Shown: piece by piece, positions 7,969 to 15,896 of the stretch
How the letters are laid out: every line of letters begins with the position of its first letter
Numbering within the stretch: position 1 is the first letter of the stretch
Assembly: GCA_002299915.1 (NCBI GenBank)
Contig: DBOG01000042.1
Coordinates: 112,524-134,667, forward strand
Direction of reading: 5' to 3'
Length of the DNA: 22,144 nucleotides
Source of the DNA: Proteobacteria bacterium UBA652
Lineage (GTDB): Bacteria > Pseudomonadota > Gammaproteobacteria > Nitrosococcales > Methylophagaceae
Program-made: the position numbers and the translations under genes
The notes under the pieces: generated by a model
Seen by the model: only the letters and a program-made list of their open reading frames with translations
What the model was told of the DNA's origin: nothing
Database searches by the model: none

Positions 7969-8589
7969 TTACTTTTGAAAATAATCGCTTAAATTGACCT
8001 CCAAGGCGATTAAGGTTTTCATCAATGCCTGTCGCCACCCTGTTACCACTGCTGGCGGTGTCATTTCAGCGATATTTACGGACACATGCAAGCCAGATTC
8101 TACTAACCCTTCATCTTCTGGCGCAGTTGTAGATCGGAAAAAAAACTGCATTTCCAATATTGCTGCGGGTGAAAAATTGCTCCGAGCTTCGCCATAAAAG
8201 GCAGTTACCGCCGTTTCCAACACCCAATCTGTTGTGCTACTTTCATCAGCTATCACCTGGCTAAATAAGCCGCTTGCTATCAACCAATTTTCTAGTTGTT
8301 GCTGCAATATCTCGTTGGGTGGCGTTAAAAACTGATGATCAACTTGAGGCATATAGCTTGAATCAGCTGTGCGAAACACAATTTGCTGCCCCCGAAATTT
8401 TGAGGTCATTCGTAAAGGCGCGATCCGCAGTGTTGGTGCATTAATTACGATTTCCTCACGTTCACCACGATCAACCTCCAACACATAATAATGTGGCTGA
8501 GTCGTTTGTTCAGAACTATCTCCTCCACGCCAGATTGCACAGCCCATCAGCATACTGGCTATCAAAACAATCGCAAAAAATCGTAACAT
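7969..8589 (-). CDS. ABC-type transport auxiliary lipoprotein (PqiC-like)
   Basis: The 206-residue product starts with a lipoprotein signal (MLRFFAIVLIASMLMGC); the lipobox LMGC predicts lipidation at Cys17. The body resembles ABC_trans_aux / PqiC lipoproteins, with YYVLEVDRGE near the start, LRIAPLRMTSKFRGQQIVFR, and a helical NEILQQQLENWLIASGLFSQV segment. Such proteins work with MlaE/MlaD- or PqiAB-type lipid transporters at the envelope. No MCE or permease gene lies beside it, so the partner is unknown. The start at 8589 is chosen because the lipobox sits correctly and AAGGA lies about 11 nt upstream; longer in-frame extensions would spoil the signal peptide and overlap cobO. It is 118 bp upstream of gyrA and divergent from cobO. 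Confidence 0.75.
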   Translation of the reverse strand: MLRFFAIVLIASMLMGCAIWRGGDSSEQTTQPHYYVLEVDRGEREEIVINAPTLRIAPLRMTSKFRGQQIVFRTADSSYMPQVDHQFLTPPNEILQQQLENWLIASGLFSQVIADESSTTDWVLETAVTAFYGEARSNFSPAAILEMQFFFRSTTAPEDEGLVESGLHVSVNIAEMTPPAVVTGWRQALMKTLIALEVNLSDYFQK

Positions 8590-8622
8590 CTCGCATCCCA
8601 TCCTTATATAATGAGGCCTATT

Positions 8623-9237
8623 ATGACAATATCTAATGATGATAAACAGCAGCGTCACCAACGCCGGATGCAAAAACAAAAAGAATTGGTGGATAACCAT
8701 ATTGCCGAAGCGAGCAAAGACAAAGGCTTATTACTGGTTAACACGGGAAATGGCAAAGGTAAAAGCTCATCTGGTTTTGGCATGGTTGCCCGTGCTTTAG
8801 GGCATGGTATGCGCGTGGCAGTCGTGCAATTTATTAAAGGCACCATTCCAACCGGTGAGGAGCACTTTTTTCGCCGCTTCCCTGACGAAGTGCAATATTA
8901 TGTTGTCGGTGATGGCTTTACTTGGGATACCCAAGATCGTACACAAGATATCGCATCTGCCGAAGCAGGTTGGAAAATTTGCCAGCAATTATTACAAGAT
9001 CACACGGTTGATCTGATTTTACTAGACGAAATTAATATCGTCCTCAAAATGCAGTATTTGGATAGTGATTTGGTTCTCGCGGACATTGCCAACCGTCCCC
9101 CCATGCAACACGTTATTATGACGGGGCGTGGCGCACCAAAAACAGCAATCGAGGCGGCGGACACAGTCAGCAAAATTGAGGATGTAAAACATGCTTTTCA
9201 AGCGGGAATTCAGGCACAGCGTGGGATAGAGTTATAG
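8623..9237 (+). CDS. cobO: Cob(I)yrinic acid a,c-diamide adenosyltransferase (CobO/BtuR type)
   Basis: This enzyme transfers the 5'-deoxyadenosyl group of ATP to cob(I)alamin or corrinoid intermediates. The 204-residue product has the P-loop GNGKGKSSSGFG at residues 42-53, followed by family blocks VVQFIKGTIPTGEE, GDGFTWDTQDRTQD, LLDEINIVLKMQYLD and TGRGAP, and a C-terminus AFQAGIQAQRGIEL typical of the family. ATG at 8623 is preferred over ATG at 8611 because the latter overlaps the Shine-Dalgarno TGAGG that sits 7 nt before 8623. No other cobalamin genes are in view, so it may serve salvage or de novo synthesis. It is divergent from the lipoprotein gene with only 33 bp between starts. Confidence 0.95.
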   Translation: MTISNDDKQQRHQRRMQKQKELVDNHIAEASKDKGLLLVNTGNGKGKSSSGFGMVARALGHGMRVAVVQFIKGTIPTGEEHFFRRFPDEVQYYVVGDGFTWDTQDRTQDIASAEAGWKICQQLLQDHTVDLILLDEINIVLKMQYLDSDLVLADIANRPPMQHVIMTGRGAPKTAIEAADTVSKIEDVKHAFQAGIQAQRGIEL

Positions 9238-9562
9238 CAATCAAATTCTAGCAAAAGTTACCCACAGAATCTGTGGATAACTTTGTGGTTAACTTTATTA
9301 TCTCTGGTGTTCCCCTTGTGAAATAAAGCATCAGACACTGATTGGTTAAAAACTAACCACCCAACAATAACCATAAAAATCAAATAGTTAGAAATCACTT
9401 TATGAAAAACAAAGACTTGCAATCGCTTTGTAACAGTTTTATCATATAGCCGCACTAAGTCAGTGCATAACTATTATTTCTAGCCCCGTTAATGGAGACC
9501 AATTGGAATGCGGTTTACAGAAAAGTCAAGCTAAATTTTACCGTTTTGTACAAAAAATTAGA
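9238..9562. other. 325-bp intergenic region between cobO and clpA stops
   Basis: The region lies between two convergent genes. It holds the DnaA-box-like cluster at 9257-9292 and two small inverted repeats: TGGTTA/TAACCA at 9343-9359, and GCACT/AGTGC at 9452-9466. No T-tract terminator, tRNA or convincing coding region was found. A 65-codon minus-strand frame (9258-9455) has no Shine-Dalgarno and no recognisable content. Confidence 0.5.
9257..9292. promoter_or_regulatory. DnaA-box-like cluster in a palindrome
   Basis: One perfect DnaA box (TTATCCACA on the minus strand, 9272-9280) is accompanied by two one-mismatch boxes: TTACCCACA on the plus strand (9258-9266) and TTAACCACA on the minus strand (9284-9292). 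The first two form a near-perfect 12-bp inverted repeat centred on base 9269 (one mismatch). The single-base centre argues against an RNA hairpin and for a protein-binding dyad. Confidence 0.5.
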
Positions 9563-11830
9563 TTAATCTATAAGCGTATTTTCAGCCACTTCAAGCGGAT
9601 AGCACGCAAGCATTAATTCCTCATTTTCCAAGCTAACCACCACATGACCTCCCTCACTCAATTTCCCAAATAAAAGTTCATCTGCGAGAGGGTGTTTTAT
9701 CTTGTCTTGTACCAGCCTTGCCATTGGTCTTGCACCCATTTGCACATCATAGCCATGTTTTGCCAACCATCCTCGGGCTGCCGTATCGACTTCAAGCGTC
9801 ACCTGCTTATCTTGTAATAACAATTCTAATTCTACTACCGCCTTATCTGCCACGCGCAGGATAGCGTCACTCGATAATGGTTTAAACTGAATAATGCTAT
9901 CTAGACGATTACGAAACTCTGGGCTAAAGGCGCGTTTGATGGCTTCCATACCATCTGTTGCATGGTTTTGCTCGGTAAATCCCATTGAACCTCGTGCCAT
10001 ATCTTGGGCACCGGCATTACTGGTCATCACCAGGATCACATTGCGGAAGTCAGCCTTACGACCATTATTATCCGTTAAGGTACCATGGTCCATCACTTGT
10101 AACAGCAAATTAAAGACATCTGGATGGGCTTTTTCAATTTCATCTAATAATAAGACGGCATGCGGTTGTTTAGTCACTGCCTCGGTCAATAAACCGCCTT
10201 GGTCATAGCCCACATAACCAGGTGGCGCGCCAATCAAACGAGACACGGTGTGTGCTTCCATATATTCTGACATATCAAAGCGAATCAGTTCGACGCCTAA
10301 ATTAAACGCCAATTGACGGGTGACTTCTGTTTTACCCACTCCAGTTGGACCAGAAAATAAGAAGGCACCCACCGGCCGTTCAGGACTGCCTAAGCCTGCT
10401 CTCGCCTGCTTAATCGCAGCACTCAAAGCACCAATTGCTTCATCTTGTCCAAAAATAACGTGTTTTAAATTTGTTTCCAAACTGCGTAAATTTGTTTTAT
10501 CTGTATTCGATACATGTTTGGCTGGGATCCGAGCAATTTTGGCAACTATTTTCTGTACCTCTATCTCACTAATCTCGACTACTCGCTCAGCTTCAGGTAG
10601 GAGTTGTTGCGCTGCGCCCGCTTCATCTAATACATCAATCGCCTTATCAGGCAAGAACCGATCATTAATATGTCGACTCGCCAGCTCCGCAGCTTTATTA
10701 ATCGCTTCATCAGAATAAATTACCTGATGGTGTGTTTCTAAATTGGGTTTTAATCCCCGTAAAATCTGAATGGTTTCATCAACGGAGGGCTCGGGAATAT
10801 CAATTTTCTGAAAGCGACGCGTAAGCGCCCGATCATGTTCAAAGATCCCACGGTATTCTTGATAGGTTGTTGAGCCCATACACTTTAGGCTACCATTCGC
10901 AAGCATTGGCTTTAATAAATTAGACGCATCCATCGCACTGCTGCCTGCCGAACCTGCACCAATTAAGGTATGAATTTCATCAATAAATAACACCGCATGT
11001 TCAATTTCTTGCAGCTCACGTAGTAAAGTCTTTAATCGCTTCTCAAATTCACCTCGATATTTAGTGCCTGCAATCAAGGCGCCCATATCTAAGGAATAAA
11101 TAGTCGCTTCCGATAAAATTTCAGGCACATCACCTTCAAAAATTCGCTTTGCCAAGCCTTCTGCCAAAGCGGTTTTACCAACCCCTGCCTCGCCGACAAA
11201 TAAAGGGTTGTTTTTCCGCCGGCGACAGAGCACTTGTAATGTTCGCTCTATTTCATCTGCACGACCGATCAAGGGATCAATCTTGCCTTCTGCGGCCAGC
11301 ACATTCAGATTCACTGTATATTTATCCAATGCAGTTTCAGACGCCGCTTGTTCGTCAGATTCAACCCCATCAATTTCAATTCGAATTTGTGCAATATCTT
11401 CATCAACAATCGCATGACTTATCGCATTCACCACATCTAATCGTGCAACATCTTGCTTGCTGAGTAAAAATACGGCTTGTGATTGCTGCTCTGAAAACAA
11501 GGCCACCAAGACGTTGGCTCCCGTCACTTCGCTACCACCTGATGATTGTACATGCATCACGGCACGTTGTAATACACGCTGAAAAGCCAAACTAGGCTGT
11601 GTTTCGCGCTCATCTTCTTCGCTAAGCGTTGGCATAGATTCCGCAATATAATCGGTTAGTTCCTGGCGCAATATATTCATATCAACATCGCAGGCTTTCA
11701 GCACTGCTACCGCATGTGCATTATCCAATAAGGCTAATAATAAGTGCTCTAGCGTTAAAAACTCATGCAAACGCTTACGAGCATAGCTAAATGCTTGGCT
11801 GAGTGCGAGTTCTAATGCTTCTTCTAACAT
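9563..11830 (-). CDS. clpA: ATP-dependent Clp protease ATP-binding subunit ClpA
   Basis: This AAA+ unfoldase feeds substrates to ClpP. Its 755 residues match the family. The N-terminal Clp-N domain (residues 1-145) is the docking site for ClpS. The first AAA+ module has Walker A GEAGVGKT (213-220), Walker B LFIDEIHTL and the sensor region GSTTYQEY. The second has Walker A GPTGVGKT and Walker B VLLLDEIEKAH, then PEFRNRLDSII. The ClpP-binding loop appears as MGF, an acceptable form of the hydrophobic-Gly-hydrophobic tripeptide. The start codon directly follows the clpS stop, so the two are coupled. The gene ends the grxD-clpS-clpA operon. Confidence 0.98.
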   Translation of the reverse strand: MLEEALELALSQAFSYARKRLHEFLTLEHLLLALLDNAHAVAVLKACDVDMNILRQELTDYIAESMPTLSEEDERETQPSLAFQRVLQRAVMHVQSSGGSEVTGANVLVALFSEQQSQAVFLLSKQDVARLDVVNAISHAIVDEDIAQIRIEIDGVESDEQAASETALDKYTVNLNVLAAEGKIDPLIGRADEIERTLQVLCRRRKNNPLFVGEAGVGKTALAEGLAKRIFEGDVPEILSEATIYSLDMGALIAGTKYRGEFEKRLKTLLRELQEIEHAVLFIDEIHTLIGAGSAGSSAMDASNLLKPMLANGSLKCMGSTTYQEYRGIFEHDRALTRRFQKIDIPEPSVDETIQILRGLKPNLETHHQVIYSDEAINKAAELASRHINDRFLPDKAIDVLDEAGAAQQLLPEAERVVEISEIEVQKIVAKIARIPAKHVSNTDKTNLRSLETNLKHVIFGQDEAIGALSAAIKQARAGLGSPERPVGAFLFSGPTGVGKTEVTRQLAFNLGVELIRFDMSEYMEAHTVSRLIGAPPGYVGYDQGGLLTEAVTKQPHAVLLLDEIEKAHPDVFNLLLQVMDHGTLTDNNGRKADFRNVILVMTSNAGAQDMARGSMGFTEQNHATDGMEAIKRAFSPEFRNRLDSIIQFKPLSSDAILRVADKAVVELELLLQDKQVTLEVDTAARGWLAKHGYDVQMGARPMARLVQDKIKHPLADELLFGKLSEGGHVVVSLENEELMLACYPLEVAENTLID

Positions 11831-12157
11831 TTATATTTCTTCCAATGTACACTGTAAAGGATGGCCATGCTGTTGCGCATAACTATTCGCTTGTTCTACT
11901 TTTGATTCTGCCACTTCAAAGCTATAGATGCCACAGCGTGCCCGCCCTGCCGTATGCACTTCCATCATCGTTTGCGTTGCCATCCCATCCGCCATACTAA
12001 ACATATTTTTCAACACCTCGATCACAAAATCCATTGGCGTATAATCATCATTTAGCATCAGCACCTGATATTTAGAAGGCTCGGCCAAGGTAGGCTTTGC
12101 TGGCGCTGTTGAAACCTCGTCATTATGTGCCCAATCATCTTCGTATTCACTGCTCAT
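11831..12157 (-). CDS. clpS: ATP-dependent Clp protease adaptor ClpS
   Basis: This adaptor recognises N-degrons (bulky hydrophobic N-terminal residues) and delivers them to ClpA. The 108-residue protein has a flexible acidic N-terminal tail of about 27 residues, then the core YQVLMLNDDYTPMDFVIEVL with the NDDYTPM motif of the N-degron pocket. Later family motifs are MMEVHTAGRARCGIY and EVAESKVEQANSYAQQHGHPL. It is only 9 bp downstream of grxD and abuts clpA. Confidence 0.97.
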   Translation of the reverse strand: MSSEYEDDWAHNDEVSTAPAKPTLAEPSKYQVLMLNDDYTPMDFVIEVLKNMFSMADGMATQTMMEVHTAGRARCGIYSFEVAESKVEQANSYAQQHGHPLQCTLEEI

Positions 12158-12166
12158 ATTGCTAGC

Positions 12167-12487
12167 TTAACTTGCTTTAACTGTTGCGTCTAATTGTGTT
12201 TTCAATGTACCATTTTCATACATTTCCATTACAATATCACAGCCACCCACCAATTCACCCTCAATAAAGAGTTGGGGAAAAGTAGGCCAATCGGCATAGT
12301 GAGGTAAATTTGCCCGCACATCTGGTTCAGCCAACACATCAACTGAAATGTAAGGCACATCACATGCCGTTAATGCTTGTGATGTACGGCTAGAGAAACC
12401 ACATTGTGGAAAATCTGGTGTGCCTTTCATAAATAAGACAACCGAGTTGCCCTCGATAACGTCTTTTAATTGTGCCATGATGTCCAT
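12167..12487 (-). CDS. grxD: Monothiol glutaredoxin, Grx4 family
   Basis: This small protein (106 residues) binds and transfers [2Fe-2S] clusters with glutathione and BolA partners. It has the monothiol CGFS active site at residues 29-32, preceded by KGTPDFPQ, and the glutathione-binding WPTFPQLFIEGELVGGCDIV block. ATG at 12487 is chosen because AGAGGT lies 6 nt upstream; ATG at 12478 is an alternative. It is first in a probable grxD-clpS-clpA operon. A weak promoter-like TTGAAA/TATTAG pair with an 18-bp spacer lies upstream. Confidence 0.97.
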   Translation of the reverse strand: MDIMAQLKDVIEGNSVVLFMKGTPDFPQCGFSSRTSQALTACDVPYISVDVLAEPDVRANLPHYADWPTFPQLFIEGELVGGCDIVMEMYENGTLKTQLDATVKAS

Positions 12488-12565
12488 CTAGATACCTCTT
12501 TTTATAATAAATTTTAAGATTAAGTCTAATATCGGGCTGAATTGAAAAATTTCAAGTCAGGATGA

Positions 12566-13408
12566 CTAAGAAGTGATGTCTAATAACCCTAAGACGCCTT
12601 CTAAACCACAATAGTTCAGCGCCGCATCTGCGGCGGCTTGTACTGTTGGTTTTGCGTGATAGGCAATGCTCAAACCTGCTTCATGCATCATCAATATATC
12701 ATTTGCGCCATCACCCACCACAATTGTTTGGCTAGGTGCTATATCAAGCTCTTTACAGTGTGCCAGTAAAAAATCAGCCTTCGCCTGTGCACCACAAATA
12801 TTGCCGACCACTTCACCTGTTAGCTTGCCATCTTTCTCGCCCAACACATTCGCCTGACAATAATCCAAATCTAAGCATTGCTGCAAGCGTTCAGTAAAAA
12901 AGGTAAACCCACCTGATACCAATGCGGTTTTAATCCCCTGTTTTTTCAACCCTGCCAACATCGTTTCAGCGCCTGGGTTCAGCTGCAAACGTTGCTCATA
13001 TACTGTTTCAAGCGCACTGACTTCCAATCCTTTTAATAAGGCCACACGCTGACGCAAAGAGCTTTCAAAATCTATTTCACCACGCATCGCAGATTCTGTA
13101 ATCGCAGATACGGCGGGTTTCAGATCTAAAAAGTCCGCAATTTCATCAACACACTCAATATTAATTAAGGTGGAATCCATATCCATCACTAATAACCGTA
13201 CTTGCTGCGGATTAAAATCACCAGGCTGTAGATTAATATCAAATGAAGCAGCAGTTCTCCATGCTGTTAAATCTTCTGGCGTAGGCAGCTGTTCAAGCGC
13301 AATTTGTGCAAAATTAGATTTCCAAGATAACTCGCCAAGCACTTGATTAGCAATGTTATCCGCTGCTGAACTCGTTAATATATCACCCTGTAAAATCAGC
13401 TTTGGCAT
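12566..13408 (-). CDS. serB: Phosphoserine phosphatase
   Basis: The enzyme catalyses the last step of serine synthesis, dephosphorylating phosphoserine. This 280-residue HAD-superfamily protein shows motif I DMDSTLI with the nucleophile Asp76 and acid Asp78, motif II VSGGFTFF, and motif III VGDGANDILMMHEAG, followed by GLSIAYHAKP. The N-terminal about 70 residues are shorter than in E. coli SerB but of the same general kind. It directly abuts ppa (the stop of ppa precedes the ATG), forming a ppa-serB pair. serC, the preceding pathway step, is not in the window. Confidence 0.96.
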   Translation of the reverse strand: MPKLILQGDILTSSAADNIANQVLGELSWKSNFAQIALEQLPTPEDLTAWRTAASFDINLQPGDFNPQQVRLLVMDMDSTLINIECVDEIADFLDLKPAVSAITESAMRGEIDFESSLRQRVALLKGLEVSALETVYEQRLQLNPGAETMLAGLKKQGIKTALVSGGFTFFTERLQQCLDLDYCQANVLGEKDGKLTGEVVGNICGAQAKADFLLAHCKELDIAPSQTIVVGDGANDILMMHEAGLSIAYHAKPTVQAAADAALNYCGLEGVLGLLDITS

Positions 13409-13948
13409 TTAAACTTTCGGCTTAACGGGTGCTGCCTTAAACCGTTCAACACTTGCCAACAATTCTGCTTTTGCCTCGTTTACATTATCCCAGCCTTCTA
13501 GTTTCACCCATTTATTCGGTTCAAGATCTTTATAGTGTTCAAAGAAATGCCCTAATTTGGCCAATAAACGCGGTGAGACATCACCAATATCTTGAATGTC
13601 GTCATACATCTTATCGAATGGTACTGCTAAAATCTTCGCATCACCCCCTGATTCATCCGTCATATTTAGCACGCCAACTGGCCGACATTTAATTACCGAA
13701 CCACTCAATAAGGCATAGGGGCTAATCACGAGTACATCCACAGGATCGCCATCTTCAGATAAGGTATGGGGAACATAGCCATAATCACAGGGGTAAAACA
13801 TTGCCGTATTCATAAAGCGATCAACAAATAACGCACCCGTTTCTTTATCTACTTCGTATTTAACGGGATCAGAGTGCGCAGGAATTTCAATAATAACATT
13901 TATGCTTTCAGGTAAATTGTCGCCAGAGCCGACACGGTCTAAATTCAT
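13409..13948 (-). CDS. ppa: Soluble inorganic pyrophosphatase (family I)
   Basis: It hydrolyses pyrophosphate in the cytoplasm, pulling biosynthetic reactions forward. The 179-residue protein has the family I signature, with DYGYVPHTLSEDGDPVDVLV holding the metal-binding Asp triad, followed by DESGGDAKILAVPFDK and the C-terminal KFFEHYKDLE-like block. Its length matches bacterial enzymes. A promoter at 13978-14006 precedes it. The same window also encodes a membrane pyrophosphatase (19719-21743), so the cell has both a dissipative and an energy-conserving route for PPi. Confidence 0.97.
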   Translation of the reverse strand: MNLDRVGSGDNLPESINVIIEIPAHSDPVKYEVDKETGALFVDRFMNTAMFYPCDYGYVPHTLSEDGDPVDVLVISPYALLSGSVIKCRPVGVLNMTDESGGDAKILAVPFDKMYDDIQDIGDVSPRLLAKLGHFFEHYKDLEPNKWVKLEGWDNVNEAKAELLASVERFKAAPVKPKV

Positions 13949-13977
13949 AGTAAAACTCGCTTTAGGAAAAGCAACCT

Positions 13978-14006
13978 ATTATACGCAAGCGATGAACGCA
14001 CGTCAT
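13978..14006 (-). promoter_or_regulatory. Sigma-70-like promoter of ppa-serB
   Basis: On the minus strand a consensus TATAAT (13978-13983) is preceded by a 17-bp spacer and ATGACG (4 of 6 to TTGACA). It lies 30 bp before the ppa start, with no other gene start nearby. Confidence 0.6.
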
Positions 14007-14089
14007 CTTCGCAAATGAAAAAGACACGAAAAACAAATCTTCTGTGCCTAGTATGCTACGAATTAAAATAAAATTTATTTGTGTTTGTT

Positions 14090-14836
14090 CTATTCTACTA
14101 AGGTGCTCATTAAATCAATCATAAATTCAACATCTTCTTGATCTAATGCAGTCCAAGATTGAATACCCAAGCTTTCCAATACACCTTTACCTTTTTCATC
14201 AGTATTCATATCAAGTAATGATTTCAGTAATTCTTCTTTTCTATCAGCCAACTTTGGGCCAACTAATAAGGCATGCTGAATAATTTGAATTTGACTGGTG
14301 ACTAAAGGTCGCATCTGCTCTCGCACCATATTGGATAAGTCTTGGTAAGCCTCTTCAAGGAAAAAACCTACGTCAGCCGTACCCCGCATCAACTGCTTTG
14401 CTACCAACACATAACTATCACATGGTGTAATGTCAATATTGCTCGCATCTAAATCAGCAGGTTCCAGCATAATCATTCCCATCATATGTACATCTGGATC
14501 ATCAGTTGTCGCCACTTTACTACCGGGTTTTAGATCTTCAACTGATTGAAATGCACTGTCAACACCTACAACAATCATCGCTTCATCTTGTTTTCCAGCA
14601 GGCTTGGCCAAGCCGGTGAAACCTTTATCTCGTACTAACATTGCTGCATCATAAGGGTTTGCATAAATTAAATCGACATTATCTGCTTGAATCGCATTAC
14701 GTTGCTGATCAAAGCTATCATAAAGTTCAAAGTGGATACCCTCTGATAATTGGCGCTGCATCCAAGTATTAAATATTTGCCAACCTGCAATTTGAGAGGG
14801 ACCAAAGTCAGGGCTTACTGTAAATTGAAAAGTCAT
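14090..14836 (-). CDS. PhnD-like (phosphate/phosphonate-type) binding protein without signal peptide
   Basis: The 248-residue product begins MTFQFTVSPDFGPSQIAGW and shows the PhnD/SsuA-type type 2 periplasmic-binding fold: WQIFNTWMQ early, AIQADNVDLIYANPYDAAML, a hinge with VVGVDSAFQSVEDLKPGSKVATTDDPDVHMMGM, and RGTADVGFFLEEAY. Such proteins normally bind oxyanions in the periplasm for an ABC transporter. This one has no signal peptide or lipobox and no transporter genes nearby, so it is probably cytoplasmic and may be a ligand sensor. The start at 14836 has AGGA 8 nt upstream; a longer frame would overlap the PAS gene. It is 10 bp downstream of the PAS gene and last in the GTPase/Roadblock cluster. 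Confidence 0.8.
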   Translation of the reverse strand: MTFQFTVSPDFGPSQIAGWQIFNTWMQRQLSEGIHFELYDSFDQQRNAIQADNVDLIYANPYDAAMLVRDKGFTGLAKPAGKQDEAMIVVGVDSAFQSVEDLKPGSKVATTDDPDVHMMGMIMLEPADLDASNIDITPCDSYVLVAKQLMRGTADVGFFLEEAYQDLSNMVREQMRPLVTSQIQIIQHALLVGPKLADRKEELLKSLLDMNTDEKGKGVLESLGIQSWTALDQEDVEFMIDLMSTLVE

Positions 14837-14846
14837 AATTAAGTTC

Positions 14847-15323
14847 CTAAAACATAGTGGGATAAAGTGCAATGCATTCATCCACTTTTTTACGGGAGGG
14901 TTTGCGTCTAACCGAGGTATAACCTCTAACTTCCCCATCTCTAATATTGGCAATAACGGTGGCATACACCCAATAATAGGCGCCATCTTTACGTAGATTT
15001 TTCACATATCCCTGCCAGCGGTTACCGGATTTTACCGTATCCCATAAATCCTTAAATGCAGCTGGCGGCATATCTGGGTGGCGCAAAATATAATGCGGCT
15101 GACCCACTAATTCATCCTCAGTAAAGCCTGACATATCAATAAAAGATTGGTTAACATGGGTTATCACGCCGTTAGGATCGGTTGATGAAACAATCAATCT
15201 CCCTTCTGGGTAAGGCACTTCAACATCACTCACTAACACCTGTCTTTGTGAGCCATCAAAATAATGTAAAGCCCCCTCATTAACAGCGCCCTCTACTACA
15301 TCTTCTTGTTTCATATCTTGCAT
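14847..15323 (-). CDS. Aer-type PAS domain protein
   Basis: This 158-residue protein consists almost entirely of one PAS domain, at about residues 40-150. The core is close to the FAD-binding PAS of the aerotaxis receptor Aer: GVITHVNQSFIDMSGFTEDELVG, then RHPDMPPAAFKDLW, GNRWQGYVKNLRKDGAYYWV and GYTSVRRKPSRKKVDECI. The RHPDMP block and the Trp of RWQGYVKN correspond to residues near the flavin in Aer. There is no output domain (no kinase, GGDEF or methyl-accepting region), so it must signal through a partner. It is 36 bp after the GTPase gene and 10 bp before the PhnD-like gene. Flavin binding is inferred. Confidence 0.88.
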   Translation of the reverse strand: MQDMKQEDVVEGAVNEGALHYFDGSQRQVLVSDVEVPYPEGRLIVSSTDPNGVITHVNQSFIDMSGFTEDELVGQPHYILRHPDMPPAAFKDLWDTVKSGNRWQGYVKNLRKDGAYYWVYATVIANIRDGEVRGYTSVRRKPSRKKVDECIALYPTMF

Positions 15324-15359
15324 AATATAATTCCCTCTTCTTCAATAAATAGACCGACG

Positions 15360-15896
15360 CTATTCTGGCTCTAGAGAAAGCAATAATGCTTCCACCAGCA
15401 TCACTAGATCCACACGGTCTCGGGCATCCACCTCAAACACGGGGATTTGCCTAATCAAGTCGCCTAATTCTGTATGATAATCATCAATACTCGGCGAAGC
15501 TTTTTCATCTGTCTTGGTAATGCCGATAACCACACTTGTTTTGCCAATAAATTCACCAAAAGCCTGTAAAAATGACCGTATATCATCAAACGGATCTGGG
15601 TATGCATTACTCACTAACAACACCAATCCCAACCCTCCTTGGGATAAAATGTCCCACATAAAGTCAAATCGTTCTTGGCCTGGCGTACCATAAAGATGCA
15701 CTCGCTCATTGTCGCTGATATTTAATACGCCATAATCCATCGCAACCGTCGTATTGGCCTTCATTATTTTTGTTTCATCACTCGCAATTTCGTCTGTATC
15801 GACCACATCAATATCGCTCAAGGCGCGAACAGCCGTACTCTTACCCGCGCCAACGGGACCTGAAATAATAATTTTATAATTCTTCATCTGTCTCAT
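15360..15896 (-). CDS. Small Ras-like GTPase (COG2229/MglA-like)
   Basis: The 178-residue protein is a stand-alone P-loop GTPase. G1 is GPVGAGKST at about residues 13-21. The switch I region is NTTVAMDYG. G3 is YGTPGQERF, in which the usual Asp before xxGQE is replaced, as in several prokaryotic small GTPases. G4 is ITKTDE, with Thr in place of the usual Asn. Bacterial GTPases of this type commonly pair with Roadblock/LC7 proteins, as MglA does with MglB, and two such proteins are encoded just upstream. The start overlaps the preceding gene by 23 bp; ATG at 15887 is an alternative. It is likely the switch component of the cluster, with an unknown effector. Confidence 0.88.
   Translation of the reverse strand: MRQMKNYKIIISGPVGAGKSTAVRALSDIDVVDTDEIASDETKIMKANTTVAMDYGVLNISDNERVHLYGTPGQERFDFMWDILSQGGLGLVLLVSNAYPDPFDDIRSFLQAFGEFIGKTSVVIGITKTDEKASPSIDDYHTELGDLIRQIPVFEVDARDRVDLVMLVEALLLSLEPE

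Noticed and set aside
9258..9455. 65-codon minus-strand open frame between cobO and clpA
   Set aside because: No Shine-Dalgarno, no recognisable motif, and it overlaps the DnaA-box-like palindrome; likely chance.
14030..14089. AT-rich palindrome after the PhnD-like gene as a terminator
   Set aside because: The stem is only A-T pairs and there is no clear T-run in the right place; too weak to call.
14837..14986. 50-residue N-terminal extension of the PhnD-like protein
   Set aside because: It overlaps the end of the PAS gene in another frame, and ATG at 14836 has a good Shine-Dalgarno and matches the start of the fold.
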